From: Edaphochlamys debaryana
Lineage: Eukaryota > Chlorophyta > Chlorophyceae > Chlamydomonadales
DNA length: 64,000 nt
Direction: 5' to 3'
Assembly: GCA_016858145.1 (NCBI GenBank)
Contig: JAEHOE010000098.1
Coordinates: 124,001-188,000 of the forward strand
Shown here: in pieces, positions 1 to 12,418 of the stretch
Layout of the letters: each line of letters begins with the position of its first letter
Numbering within the stretch: position 1 is the first letter of the stretch
Notes under the pieces: model-generated
Database searches by the model: none
Told to the model about the DNA's origin: nothing
The model's input: the letters and a program-made list of their open reading frames with translations, nothing else
Made by a program: the position numbers and the translations under genes

Positions 1-50
1 AAGCAACAAAGGTGGCCCAAGCTTAGCTTCGAGGCAAGGGGAGAGTGAGG

Positions 51-3000
51 ATGGCGCTCCACGCCATGGGCACGCGCGTCCTCTTCTTGGGCTTCACCGT
101 CTTTGTGGCGCTCTCGGTCTATGTACTTGTCGTCACGCACCACCTGAAGTTCCCTCAGGTGAGCTAGAAGGGGTTGGCCATCGCCTTGGCCTGGTTGCAA
201 CAGCTGGAGCCAGACCTCACGTGACCCCGCAGGCGGCTTGTAGAGCGCTCCGTATCTCACGACGAGGGGTCGGGGAATGGCCGGCGTGGGGCGAGGGGGG
301 GCCTGCACACGCACACATAACTCGAGGGGGCCCTGGGGCCGTTGCGTTCTGCTGCCCCGTGCGGCTCTATCAGGCGGCTCCTCCTGGGTCCTATGGGCTG
401 GCAGAGCGGGGCAGCGTTGCAGGTCAGTGCATGCCTGGCCCACGTGACCCGCCCACAGGTTGACCTCACAGCGAGCGGGCACACGGGCAAGCACCGTGAC
501 AAGGTGGCTCTGGACCTTGTGCACCATGTGCTGTTGGAGGACTTCATGAAGTGAGAGGGCACCCAGGCCCGGACACTGTGGGGATAGTGTGGCAGTGGGG
601 TAGCGTGGTAGCGCGGGGCAGCCTATGACACGGCCCGGCAAGAACCGCGGCGTTGTCCAGCTGAGCGGCAGCCCGGGCGCGGTCTGGCGCAACAGCAGGA
701 TCAGGCGATGGGAGCGGGAGCGCCGGGAAGGTCGAGGAACGGGCGGTCTGCCGGGCCACAGCGTGCGTGAACCAGTGCGCGAGCGCGGTGGGTTACCGCA
801 GCGGGTGCGAGACGGGGCTAGGGCTATGGGCTCAGCTGACATGTGCTCAGCTTTGATATGCCCCCGTCACTGGCCTGGCCCGCAGGTATGACGCGGATAA
901 AGACGGCAAGCTGAGCGTCCATGAATTCGCTGGCATGCTCAGAGCGTTGGAACAGCGTGCAGTACAGGACGGCGCAGAAGGGGGCGGCGGCACGGGGCTG
1001 GCTGTAAGCTCACGGGAGACGAGGGAGCGAGCGAGCAACGAGGCGCAGTCGAGGGTAGGCGGGGGCGGGAGATGACGAGGGTGGAGCTCGCGGATGCGGG
1101 CTTGCGGCAGCTTGGTGCTGAACGCCGTGGGGTGATGTGGGTCGGCACCCTGAACAGCGCCTGCTGAGGCGAAACCCCCATGTGGCATGGACCGCACCGA
1201 TTTGAAGGCAGCGCGATGTACGTGCACCTCAGCCATCGCCAGGGACGGGGACCGTTTGGTGTCTCGCCAGAGAAGGGGACCCGGGGAAGGGCCACCTGGG
1301 TGTGTCTTTCGTAATTGCAATGGCAGGGCGCTGGGTTGCGGTTGAGGACCAGAGTTTGGGGCCTCCCTACAGCAGTCGCACGCCACCTTCGGAACCCGCC
1401 TGCCCCGTGTACCGGCCCCTGTGCCCCGCAGGCCAAGCCCAAGGTCACGCCCAAGTTCGTAACAACGCAGGCCACGGACGTGAGTGCGCCGCCACCGCTG
1501 CCGCGCGCGTGCTTCGTCGCTTGGGACGGAGGGCCAAGCACTGAGTGCACGGCCTGTGACGCGACCGCATAGGCGTAGCCCCTGCTTCGCCCCCTGACGG
1601 AGGATCGGGCAAGCCCGCGCATGCCTACACACTCGCACAGCGGCCTGGGGGGGGGGCGCCAGCACCAGCGCAAGCACGGGGCGCGCCTAGACGTTTGCAG
1701 TGATGCCACCTTGGCTTGTGCATGTGCCGGCTTTCGACCCTGCTGTGTTGTGCCTGACCAGGTCGGCGTGCGGCCCGGTGGCGTCATCAACCTGGATGAG
1801 GATCACGATGACGCGTACGAGGGAGATGACGAGTACAACGACGATGATATCGATCTGGATCCGTTGGTGGTTGGCGGCGGCGAATTTGACTACTCGGAGG
1901 AGGAGGCGCGCGCGGAGCAGGCGCACACGGCCTCTCAGATCCGCCAGACGGAGCAGGTGCCGGGGACAGGGCGCGTGCGGATTAGGTGACTCCGCGGTCC
2001 CTACGTCGCCAGCCACCCGCACGCCCTGGGCCCATGCCCGCATCCCGAGGTCGGCTTTCTACGCGCACCATGCCCCGACGCGCGCTGCCCCTCACTGCCA
2101 CAGTTTGACCAAGCAGCGGCGCAGCAGGCCGGGAGGGAAGCGGGTGCGCCCTCGCCCCCGCCCTCGCCCCCGCCACCCTCGCCATCGCCCCCGCCGCCCA
2201 CACCGTCGCCCCCACCCCCCGCTGACACCGGGGCCGCGGCAGTGGTGCCCGCGAACGCCGGCTGCCCACCGCTGACGCGGGAACTGATTTCCGAGTTCGC
2301 TCGGGAGAACACCATCATGCTCACGGTGGCTGACTGGAAGGTGTTCGGCACCCTAGGTAAGGCAGGCACTGAGGAGATACTTGGGCGACCTGTTTTGAGC
2401 GCGAACAAGGGCGGTGCTGAGCCTGGCCGGCTTGGGCCCGGAGGGAGCGCGGCGCCATGCCGATGGGTTCCAGGGGTTGACGGTCGCGGGTTGATACAGT
2501 CGGCCCCCGTGTTGACCGTGTGACCGGGGTGTCGCCTGAGCCCATCTTGCGGCGCTGACGTCGCTTGCGCCCTCCCCCTGTCCCACCTCGCGTTCCCCCG
2601 CCCAGGCCTCAACTGGATGAAGGTGCTCAACAGTTTGGGGGTGGGCTACTACATCGTGGGCGCCACCTGCGCCAAGACGGCCCAGGCGCGTGGAGGGCGG
2701 GGCCGGGGCTGCAGGAGCCGGAGGGAGGGGGAGGCGGGGCACTGGTGCCGTGGCCGGGCAGCAGTCCAGAGCCCCGAGGCGGGTTCCTACCTCGCTGCGA
2801 CACGCACGTCAGCCCACTGCAGACATGCAGCTCAAGTAAAGTCGCAACCTTGGCCGTATTTCTGACTGAATTAGATGCCCGTTTGCTCCCTTACAGTACC
2901 TCGGACACGTGGGCAAGCACCCCTGCTTCAAGTTCTACGACGACGGCAAGGGGCACCAATCGGACGAGTACAAGTGCGTGCGGAGAGGGTTGCAAGGAGG

Positions 3001-6000
3001 TGGTGGGGTCAGCGGTAGGAGCGGTGGCAGCAAGAGGGGCTAGAGAAGGACTAGCGGAAGGCGGGCAGGTTCAAATGTACATGCAGAAGTAGGAAACGGG
3101 GCAAGACTGGGGCAGGACTGGTACGTGGGGTACGGAAGCGGCTCTTGCGGGATTGGGGTTGGGTTGGCGGGAGGGGTTCGGCCGCGCGGCTTGTGTTGGA
3201 GTCAGGGTCAGCGTCAAGGGAGGGACAAGGGCTGGCACTGGGCCAGGCGCCCCCAACTTGCCAACCCTGGCAAGGTGGTTGGCAGCATCACGCGTCCCCA
3301 TTACCACCTTTCCGTTGCCCCGTGCAGGTACGGAGACTCCCACTACAATGCAGCCACGTGGCGCAAAGTACAGGTGAGGAAGCCAGTGGGGTTTGGGAAA
3401 CTTGGAGGTGGTCATGGTCGAGGACTACTGAGTGGTGGGTGGTGGGGCCCGTCTACGGGGCCCGTCGGGGAGCGAAGCAGCGCTCCCTGCACCATGCGAG
3501 AGGCGGGGAGGCCCCACTTGCCTTACCGCGGCCGCACCCGCTGTCCCCGCCCTCAACCCTCCCGCCCAGGTCGTAAGCCGTATCGTGCACTGGGGCTTCA
3601 ACGTCATCCACTCGGACGTGGACGTGGTGTGGTTCAGGTGCGAGGCGCGAGGCGGCTCTGGGCTTGGGAAGCGATGGAAGGGCCGGGAAGGGATGGGGAG
3701 TGGCACTGGGCTGCCTGGATTGCTGACCTGAAGGACAAATTGGTCGCTGGAGGCACGCGCACTTTGAGTGTATGATGAGATCCGGCTGGGCCCCGATTGA
3801 TGCCGGTCATCGACGTGCGCCGCACCCCTTCGCCTTCCTCTGGGCCCGCCAGGGACCCGCTGCCGTACTTCCTGGGCCCGGCCTGCAAGGACGTGGACAT
3901 GGCCGTGTCATCGGGTGCGTGACCGGCGGGAGACCTTGGGGGGCCGATCTGGGGGGGGGGGGGTCCGAGCGGAGGGCGAGGCCGGACTTACAGTCGGTCC
4001 GGCAGCGAGGCGGGGCTGGGATGGGCTGCGCAGGACCCGGCGCGCAGGCTCGCCTGATGTGCATGTGGATGGTGATTCGAGTGGGTTGTTCCGAGGGGTT
4101 GTCTAGGGCTTAAGCGCCATCTAAGCATCCCGCTTCAAACCCCCTTTCAAACGGCCCCAGACCTCATCTCCACTCAGAACCCCGTCGGCGACGATGGTCT
4201 GGAGATCGGCATGCACCAGCACACCAACTTCAACACCGGCGTGTACTTCATCCGCTTCTCGCCGGGTGAGTTCGGGAGCGAGAAGCAGGCAGGGAGTGGC
4301 GCGTTGGGCACTGAGTGCCGGGTAGGCTTCAGGGATGGAGACAGACGGGTTGCGGGGTGCCGGTGCTGTGTGCAGTCAATGCCCTGCTAACTCCGTCACC
4401 CCGCACCCCGAGCCCTTAAGCGACACAGACCGCAGGATGCTCCCGTGCAGGGTGGGGGGTGGGGCCGCCCCTTCCTGCGCGTCTCCTCCACACGCGTGCA
4501 CCACCACGGCACCACCCCACGCCCTACCCCCCCCCCCAACTCCCCGCGGCCCTACCCCAGGCGGTCTGTCCCTCATCGCCAGCTGGGCCGCCATGCGCCA
4601 GTCAAACATCCACGACCACGACCAGGTGGGTCAGTTGGCAGTTGGCAGCGCTTGGACAGTTGGCAACGGTAACGGCGGTGCGGCGAAGGGCGGGGCTCCT
4701 ACACGTCACGCAGCGTTTGTTGCCTGATGCGGATGCACGTAAAATAGCCGCATGATCTGCATGTGCCCCCACCTCCACCCCTCACCCCCTCCAGTTTGGC
4801 ATCTACAAGTTCATCCGCGAGCGGCCCACGCACATGGAGGGCCGCACGCTGGTGCTGGAGGCCAAGCAGGGGGAGGCGGAGGCGGCCGCGGCGTTCGCCA
4901 AGGACCCAGACCACTGGGTGCGGGCCACGCAGAAGGCGAGTGCACGCCTGGGGTGTGAAGGGCTGCTCGTGTAAGCCAGGAAGTGTAAGCCAGGAAGTGT
5001 AGGCCTGCCTACAGGTGGGGAACCGGGCGTGTGTGACCACTCGGTGCACGGCCGGGGCCAGGGGGGTGGGGCTCCGGAGGTGAGGCCGCGCGGGCCGTGC
5101 CGGAACCGGTTGTAGAGGCAGGGCAAGAGGGCCCGGGCCGTCAGGCCGCAGCAGCAGAGGAAGTGCGCCCTGGCCACCATACCGCGGCCCGTCCTTGTCA
5201 ACCCGCCAACCCCTTAACACCTCCCGCCCGCCTCTCTCCCCCAGGACCCCCTCCCCGTGTCCGTGCCCATGCGGATGGGCAGCCTGGGAGCCCACATGCT
5301 GCTCAACGGGTACAGGTGCGGCGGGATATGGGTGTGGTAAGGGCGTGATGGTGACCCCGCTGTCAGCCGAAGAAGGGATCGTGGAGCATTGCCGGCTGGA
5401 ACTTATCGTTATGACTTCCTGTTTGACCGGGTTGCCCATTGTTCCCACCGCGCGATCCCCACCACCTCCTCCTGTCTGACCTTTGCTACCCTGCCCTCCA
5501 CCCCCTGCAGCTACTTCATCCCCAAGCTGCACGAGCGCTGGAATGTGAGCTCCCTGGCCATTCACATGACCTGGGTGCCGTTGAGCAAGTGAGCAGGCGG
5601 TTCCCTGAGACGGGGGCGAGAGGGACTTGAGGCGGGGCTGATTACAAACGGCAGTCGTGGTCACCGGTGTTGACGCATGATTAATTGCATACTGCCCTTG
5701 TGCCGCTTCCTCGCAGGGAGGGCAAGTTCCACCGCTTCCGGGATGGAATGTTGTACGACGACCCCCCGGAGTACTATGATACCCCTGCCACCCGGTACAT
5801 CACTGCGGACATTGACGTGAGTTTTGGTGGAGTTTTGGTGGCGACTCGGATCACCAGTGCCCTTCACCTGCCGGGACCAACGCCCCAAACAGCATAGTTT
5901 CGGCGCGAGGAGAACTTTTGAACTCGATCCGACAGCTTGAACTCGATCCGACAGCTTGAACTTGATCCCCCCAAGTTGGCCCAGAACCCCACACCAGCGA

Positions 6001-9000
6001 ATCTTGTGTCGCGGGCGCCGATGTGATCGCGGAGGCGCTAGCACGGGAGCCACGCAAGGGCGCGGGAGGATGGGGGCAGGGAGGCTGACGGCTTCTGCTG
6101 TTGCTTGGCGGCTAGTAGCGGCTAGTAAGGGGTCAGGGAGTGAGAGCTGTGCCCGGACTCAGCAGGCCTCCACGTGGCGTCTCTGAGCTCCCCCTTTCCG
6201 CAACAATCAGCTGCCAAGAACGACGCCGTGCTCCGCCCGCAGGCTCCCGACGCGCCTCCCGGCTACAACCAGTGGCGGGAGACGGAGGACATGATCCAGG
6301 TGGGGCGGAGCTTGCGCCGGCTCAAGCGGACCATGCTTGCGGAGCGTCGTTCGCCGTCACTCCGCGCTTTAGCTCAGGCGTCAGGTTGCGGCTACCCACT
6401 CCCCACGCTTTCGCTTGTGGTGCCCGTCATGGCTTGCTCCAGTCCCCTGACTCCCTTCACCCCTACGCCCCTCCCCGCCGCCCCCCCCCCCGTGCCCCAG
6501 GTGCACCTCAAGAACATGCCACCACAGCTGCAGCAGGTGCGACATAGGGGGTGGAGGAGGGACGTCAGCTTCTAGGCCGGGACTTCCCCACCCGCCAGGG
6601 CTGTGCCCTTAAACCCCTTCCGCGACCATCCTCTGTCACACACACTCTCCTCCTGTCCTCGGCCCACTGGCCCACTGGTCACTGCACTATGGCACCGATA
6701 CAACCGGCCCACCATCCGCCCCGTTTGGCGAGACAACGCCATCCCCGCTCAGCTTCAAACACCCCTCGTCAGTCCCCTTTCTCCCTGCTGTTGACCCAAA
6801 GCGAGGAGCTCCCAGCCCCTCCCTCACCCGCTCCCTCCCTCACTCCCCTGCTCACCCGCTCACCGCCCCCCCCCCAGGCCTACCGAGTGGCTGCCCTGTC
6901 CATGGTGCTCAAGCGCACCCTCATCTTCCCGCGCCTGCGCTGCTTTTGCTTCAAGAACTGGTTCATGTCTGAGCAGGTGGGTACACGCGGGGCCCTTGAT
7001 CAGGGTGTGTGTGTGGGGGGGGGGGGGTCTTACAAGAGGAATGGCTATGGACGGAAGCTATTGGAGGATGGATGGATGTGCGTTGGCAATCTGCTGCCGC
7101 TCGGTGAATGGACGCGGCTCCTCCGCAACCGGACCGGCTCAAGGCAGAGCAGGGGCGATGGAGCGGCAGGCGCCAATACAGCGGAGGGATTTGGGAGGGC
7201 TCCACCGCTGGGCTTGTGCCAGCGGCTTGGCTTCCAAGCGCCGCCGCGCTCGCAGCTCTCGACGCGCGCATGCCAGCTCTGCGGCTCTGCGTCAGGCGCA
7301 GACAAGTCCGGGGCGCGTTGCCCTTGCGAATGCACCAGCGGGCTACGCCGCCACCAACTCTGCTCTGCCTCATGCTTCCTCTCATTCCCTCCCCCCCTCC
7401 CCCCCTTCCCCCCTACAGTGCCGTATCCCCGGAGACAAGACCACGCAGTTCCCCCTGGACTGCGCACTGGACCAGGCAAGTGGGGGGAAGGGGGCCTGCA
7501 AGGCTACGGCGGCTGTGGCCTGTGTGTGTGTGGGGGGGGGGCTAGGTCCTGCCGGGGCTCGTTTCGTGCGTTTCGTGCTCTGCCGTGGTGTTGCTCTGCC
7601 GTAAACTCTTGCCTTGGAGCCGGGCCCAGGTGCTACAGCATTTGAGTGACCGCGGGTGCCCCGTCACCTGCCCCGTCACCCCTCCACCCACAGGTGTTCC
7701 GGCCAAAGGTGTTGTACAACTGGCCGCCCCTGGACACACGCAACGGGCCGCAGGTGGGCTTCGAGTCATCGCCCCGAAACTTTGGAAGCATGGCAGCCGT
7801 GCTGAAACCTTGCGGGCTAGATGGCCAAGTTGAGAACATACGTGGACCGTCCGAGGCCGGTAGCAGGGGCGGTGGCTGCTACCGGCTACCAGTAGCACAT
7901 AGCTTGCGACACAGAACGCGACATGGCCCCGCGGAAGTCACCACTCGCCGCTGTTGGCCCAGACCGCGGTTGCTTTCGTACCTCGCTGTTTGATCTGTCG
8001 TACCGCACGTGTGTCGTACAGAATCTCACGTTCCGGGAGTACAGCCTGCTGGACAACCCCCGCACACCCGCCACCGTCAAGAACGGACAGGTGGGTCCAC
8101 CGGTTCTGCAGTTTTGCGGCTGGGCGCGGGCTCCCTGTGGCGGGTCGCGCTCGACGTGGTTCGGCCGGCGCCCGCGTGTGTTGCAGTCGGCTGCTTGGAC
8201 GCACGGGCACTCCCGCCGGTGCTGAGCGAGCCCTGCCTCCGCCAGGCTGTTCGCCTCATCTATCCAGTTGTACCCCTCAAACCACGCTTACCGTTCAATC
8301 AACTACACCCCCCGCTTCCTGCCTCGAGCACGCGGGCCCCCCCTCCTTCCGGCCGCTCCTTCGCTGTTTTCACACTCGGTTGTAGATCGCGCTTCTTGCC
8401 TCCGTATGGCCGCTAAGTTCCAAACACTCACACGCTCTCCCTTACGGCTTCCTCGTTGCCTAACACACACGCCCTCCCCCTTTCCCACCTCAGGTGCTGG
8501 TGGTCCCTGAGGGCTTCCCCGTGGGCAACGCCACCGGCTTCACACAGGTCGTCACGCTCAAGCCCAACATGACCCAGGTGGGCGGGGATGCAGGGGCATG
8601 GGGCAGGGACGCGTGGACATCAGAAGGTCGCAGCCGAGTTGATGGACTCAAGAGGCAAAAGGGGCGCGGGGGCGAGGGAGGGGGCCAGGTGCTAGGCGCT
8701 GGGCATGGCTTGGCGTGACCTTCTGCCTGTCGGTGCACCGTGCCCGTGGCCCGCTGACGAAGCTCCCGTGCCCTCCCCTCTGTCCCCAGGATGCCATCGC
8801 AGCAGCCCTGGAGCCGCACAAGGTGGGGCGTGGGGCCGAGGGGCTGAGTTGGGGGTGATGCCCACGATACCGGCGGGCAGCGATACCTCGCGTGAGCACG
8901 TCTGCCCCTCCAAAGTCCCGACTGCCAGCCCCATTCTCTTGCCTATGTCTGCCCCGTGCCACCACTGCCACCACCCCACTAGGATGCCAAGGTACTGCGG

Positions 9001-9461
9001 CTACGGCACATAAACCACCTGTTTGGCGGCTTCGATGACCAGGTGGGCGTGAGCATCGGCCTACTCTTGCAGGTCTTGCGGAGTCGGGGATCGGGATTGG
9101 GCCGAGAGATGGCATGCGCCGACGGGTTGCCCGCGCGAGCTGTGGCCGCTGCCAGCGTGCGTTCCGTACCGCCGCTTTCTAGCTTGTGGCTTCGCGGTTG
9201 CGCTCACCTGTGTCTACCCTGTGTGACGTCTCTCTTCCACACACACATACATCGTTTCCCCGCTGCCTGTATCCGGTTACGTATTCCAATACATATCACG
9301 CGCCCACCCCATGCATCTCAAAACACCACCGTCGCTTGCAGGTCCTCAAGGCTTCGTTTGACAAGTGGTCCTTCAACGTGACTGCCAACTGGTGCTGCCG
9401 GGACGAGCCGTACATCCAGAAGGGCATGGCCAAGAAGGTCAAGATGGTCATGGAGTTTTGA
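51..9461 (+). CDS. GT77-like nucleotide-sugar glycosyltransferase with signal anchor and EF-hand
   Basis: Predicted 793-aa type II Golgi enzyme. Exons: 51-158, 459-550, 886-1003, 1432-1479, 1762-1956, 2104-2356, 2606-2685, 2897-2973, 3328-3373, 3570-3637, 3853-3914, 4161-4265, 4561-4625, 4795-4935, 5245-5315, 5511-5588, 5717-5816, 6243-6299, 6501-6536, 6878-6976, 7419-7475, 7694-7753, 8022-8090, 8494-8577, 8790-8822, 8983-9042, 9342-9461; all join in frame. Seen in order: a hydrophobic signal anchor (residues ~8-28), a canonical EF-hand loop DADKDGKLSVHE (~68), an acidic stretch, an SPPP-rich stalk, then a transferase domain with the DxD-type motif SDVDVVWFRDPLPYF. Family knowledge: the Nucleotid_trans/GT77 group includes plant extensin arabinosyltransferases (RRA, XEG113). 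Donor and acceptor sugars here are unknown. Introns 7, 14 and 21 appear to begin with GC (2686, 4936, 7476). The start is the first ATG and gives the anchor. The catalytic assignment is firm; the exact sugar is inference. Confidence 0.85.
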
Positions 9462-12418
9462 GCTGAACGGATCTTAGTTATACCGTACTAGCTACGGTCT
9501 GCTAGGTCTGCTACCTTCTACCCGCTTCAGCCAGCAAGACCGTTTGGGGCCTGGAGTCGCTGATGCCGCTTGCGGATAGATCAGCACTCGGACCAGATAG
9601 TAGGGCCCCGCCGGCTGGACTGAGGGTGCAGGCACGGATGTGGGGTTGGTGGTGGCTTAGTCTGCCCAGGGAGCTGGGGCGGAAGCGGGCCTAGTGCGGC
9701 TCATGCGTGACGGGGTGTCCAGCCTCCGTGAGGCCTAGAGGGCTGATTAGGTGCGTGATGCACGCTTAGCAAGTGTGAGCGAGCGGTGGTGCCGTGCGGC
9801 TGCGAAGTCTGGTCGCAAGGAAGTATGGGTATGGCAGACGAGGACGAGGACAGAGTTCAAGGCAATCTGCAACCGGCTGCAACTGGGTCTGGCCCACCAG
9901 CCGGCGGTGCAAAGCCAGGATTCCACCAGCAGACGGCGTCAGTGCTAGTGTGCTACCGTCAGGGTCTTGGTATTTGCAGGCGACATGGCCGGCGGCTCTC
10001 CGACGGCTCACACCGACGCTCCGCAGAAGCCCGTGCCCGGGGAGGGCTGTCCTTCCCGCTTTATGAGGGCCTTCAGGGATGTGGGCCGCAGGGCCCTCAC
10101 TGCCACGCATGAGTGCGGCAATGGCGTTGCGTCCGAGACGTGCATGTACGCAGTTCATGTGCGGCCCTACGGGTCGCGTCACCACGCACGGATGGGGCAC
10201 GGTGGGGCGGGCCCATGCGGCGCGGTTGTCCGCCGTATGGATGTCGACCAGCATACCTCTGCCTTCTACCGCTGGACACAACAATTGTGAGCTCTGCGAC
10301 AACGAGACGCATAGCCAAGCCATCAAACCCCCTTTGCCAATCCTCTGCAGGTGCGGAACCCTTCCCGCTTGCAAATAACCGCAGAGAAGTTCTCTGGCCC
10401 CAGGCGAAGCGTTTGCCCAGGCTGCTTCTTGACGCATCCTGGCCAGTACGCAACAGAGCGGTCAGTGCAGCAGGGCGCTGGGCATGTATCACATGTTTTG
10501 CCACACGACGCTCTCTTGTGAAGGCTTCAAGCCCGAGCGGCTTCACACCACCTGGCAAGCAGCCAACAGCGTCTGCACGCGGCCTTTGGCGTGGTTTGAC
10601 GCATGCACACATTTTACTCTCTCGGGGGGCCCACCGCGACGAGCCAGTTCCCACTTCATAGCAACCAAACATATCGCGACAGCACACAAACACGCAAGCG
10701 ACGGCAAAAGCTTCCGCTGCCCACCACCTAGAACAGCTGCGAGCGCCACAGTTTTTCACCGCACCTGGCCAGCTTCACCTGATAAGCATACTCAGACTCC
10801 ACAATTCAAGGCAAGTCCGACTAGCAGCGCGTGGCTTTCGAGCATACCCTCGCAGAGGTGGGCGCGGCGAGGTGGTGGGCGCGCGCTGGTGTACCCTGTC
10901 CCCGGCGCCGCAAATCAGGGAGAGTAGCGCGCGTGTCAACACGATTGGAGCAGGCCGGCATTCTACAAGTGGTGTGAACTCGTTCATGCAGTCACCATAC
11001 GTCCTTTCGCCGGCCGGGGGGGCTTGACGTCTTGCCCAGCCCCTCTGCGACCTCTGCTAGCGCTCATTTAGACTTCTGTTGGTAGAACTTGTCAGACGAG
11101 GGGTAGCCGAGCTGTTTGAGAACAAGACGCAACACGGCTGTCTCGGGACCTCTTTGACGCAGAGTGGCGCCGGCAGGCTCTAGCAGGCCCCAACCAATCC
11201 TCAACAGGTGTGTAGCACCCTCAAGCACACCTTGTAGTGAGCTGCAGCGAAGAGGAGCGGGAAAGTCGCCTTGTGCGCCCATGTGTCCACGAGCTGCGTA
11301 GCTCGACCAAGGTCATCGCAGAGCCCTGATGTGCAGCTAAGGAGGACCCCAGCCAAGCAAGCCTCAGAGGCCATCGGGCCTGGGTCGGGGCATGCGCTAC
11401 GCGGACCACCTACGACCTCAGCCTGTGTGCTGCCCAGGCCAGCACTACCCCCAGGGAACCCTGGATCGCATTGCTGGTGTCTTGAATTCCTAGCTGCCTC
11501 GATTTGGAGGCTTCGGTCGAGCACTGGAGACCCGACCGCCGAGCTTCGCGCCGAAATGCCGCGAGAGTTCCAGCCCCAACTCCCGGCTACCATTCTTCCG
11601 CTCCTGATAAGCCGTCAGGAGCAGTTACAAAGCAGTCCGGTTGCCGCCGGTAACGACAGCGACAACCGGTTGAAACCCTCGTGGGGCCCTAAACCAGCAC
11701 CAGCAGACCCGCACGCCGCCTGGTTGGGGCTGCAGCAGCAGCCGCAAGCCCCTATGATTCCAAGCTCGCATCAGCAACTGCATGTGCCCAACCCCCCGCC
11801 CTTCCTCTCACCACTTGCAGGCCCGGCCCAGCAACGAGGATCAGCGCGGCACCAACTCCTTTCGCGCAGCAGCAGGTCACACGGGCAGGAGCCCCTGCCA
11901 CGCGTCCGCGGCGGCGTCGGAGCCTGCAAACTGCCGGCGCCTGAGCCAGGGAAGATAGCCGAGCCCTGAGCGGAGGGGGGCAGCTGCCGCCCAACGGGGG
12001 GCAGCGGTAGGCGCAGCGTGGGCGGGAGCTGCCGTTGCGGACGCGGCATGGACATGGGGGGCAGGCGCACGCCCAGGCGACCGCCCTGAGGAGCTGAAGC
12101 GTCCGGTGAGCGGCAGCGCTCTGGGTACGGTACCAGACTGTACTTACTTGATATCTTTGAGCGAGAGTGCGAGGGAGTGCGAAGGCGCCGCACTTTTGAG
12201 GGCTGGAAATACGCCAGGGACGAGCCTGTACAGCCCGGCACTATACTCTCTCTCGGCGGGTCAAACTAGGGTTTAGCCGCAGCAGTGGGACCCGTGCGAG
12301 CGGCAGCAAGGGACATGGTAAGGGGCAAGAGACCTGCGGCTCGGTTCCTTATTTAGACTCCGGAGACCTTAACCCCGCAACCCCTCACTGCGCAGAGACC
12401 CAAGCAGCCCCAGGGGCG
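9462..12418 (+). other. Intergenic region and probable long 5' leader of the SAND gene
   Basis: No gene recognised on either strand. There is no TGTAA signal near the end of the preceding gene. An open frame at 11271-11969 encodes a Gln/Pro/Ser-rich peptide of no known family. It may be an upstream ORF or an unplaced exon. A good donor (gtaagg, 12317) and acceptor (gcgcag, ending 12395) suggest a 79-bp intron just before the SAND-gene start codon, in the untranslated leader. Several upstream ATGs are present. Confidence 0.4.

Noticed and set aside
6551..7645. 364-codon open frame on the plus strand
   Set aside because: It reads through two exons and three introns of the GT77-like gene; the true frame is fixed by the motifs and splice phases.
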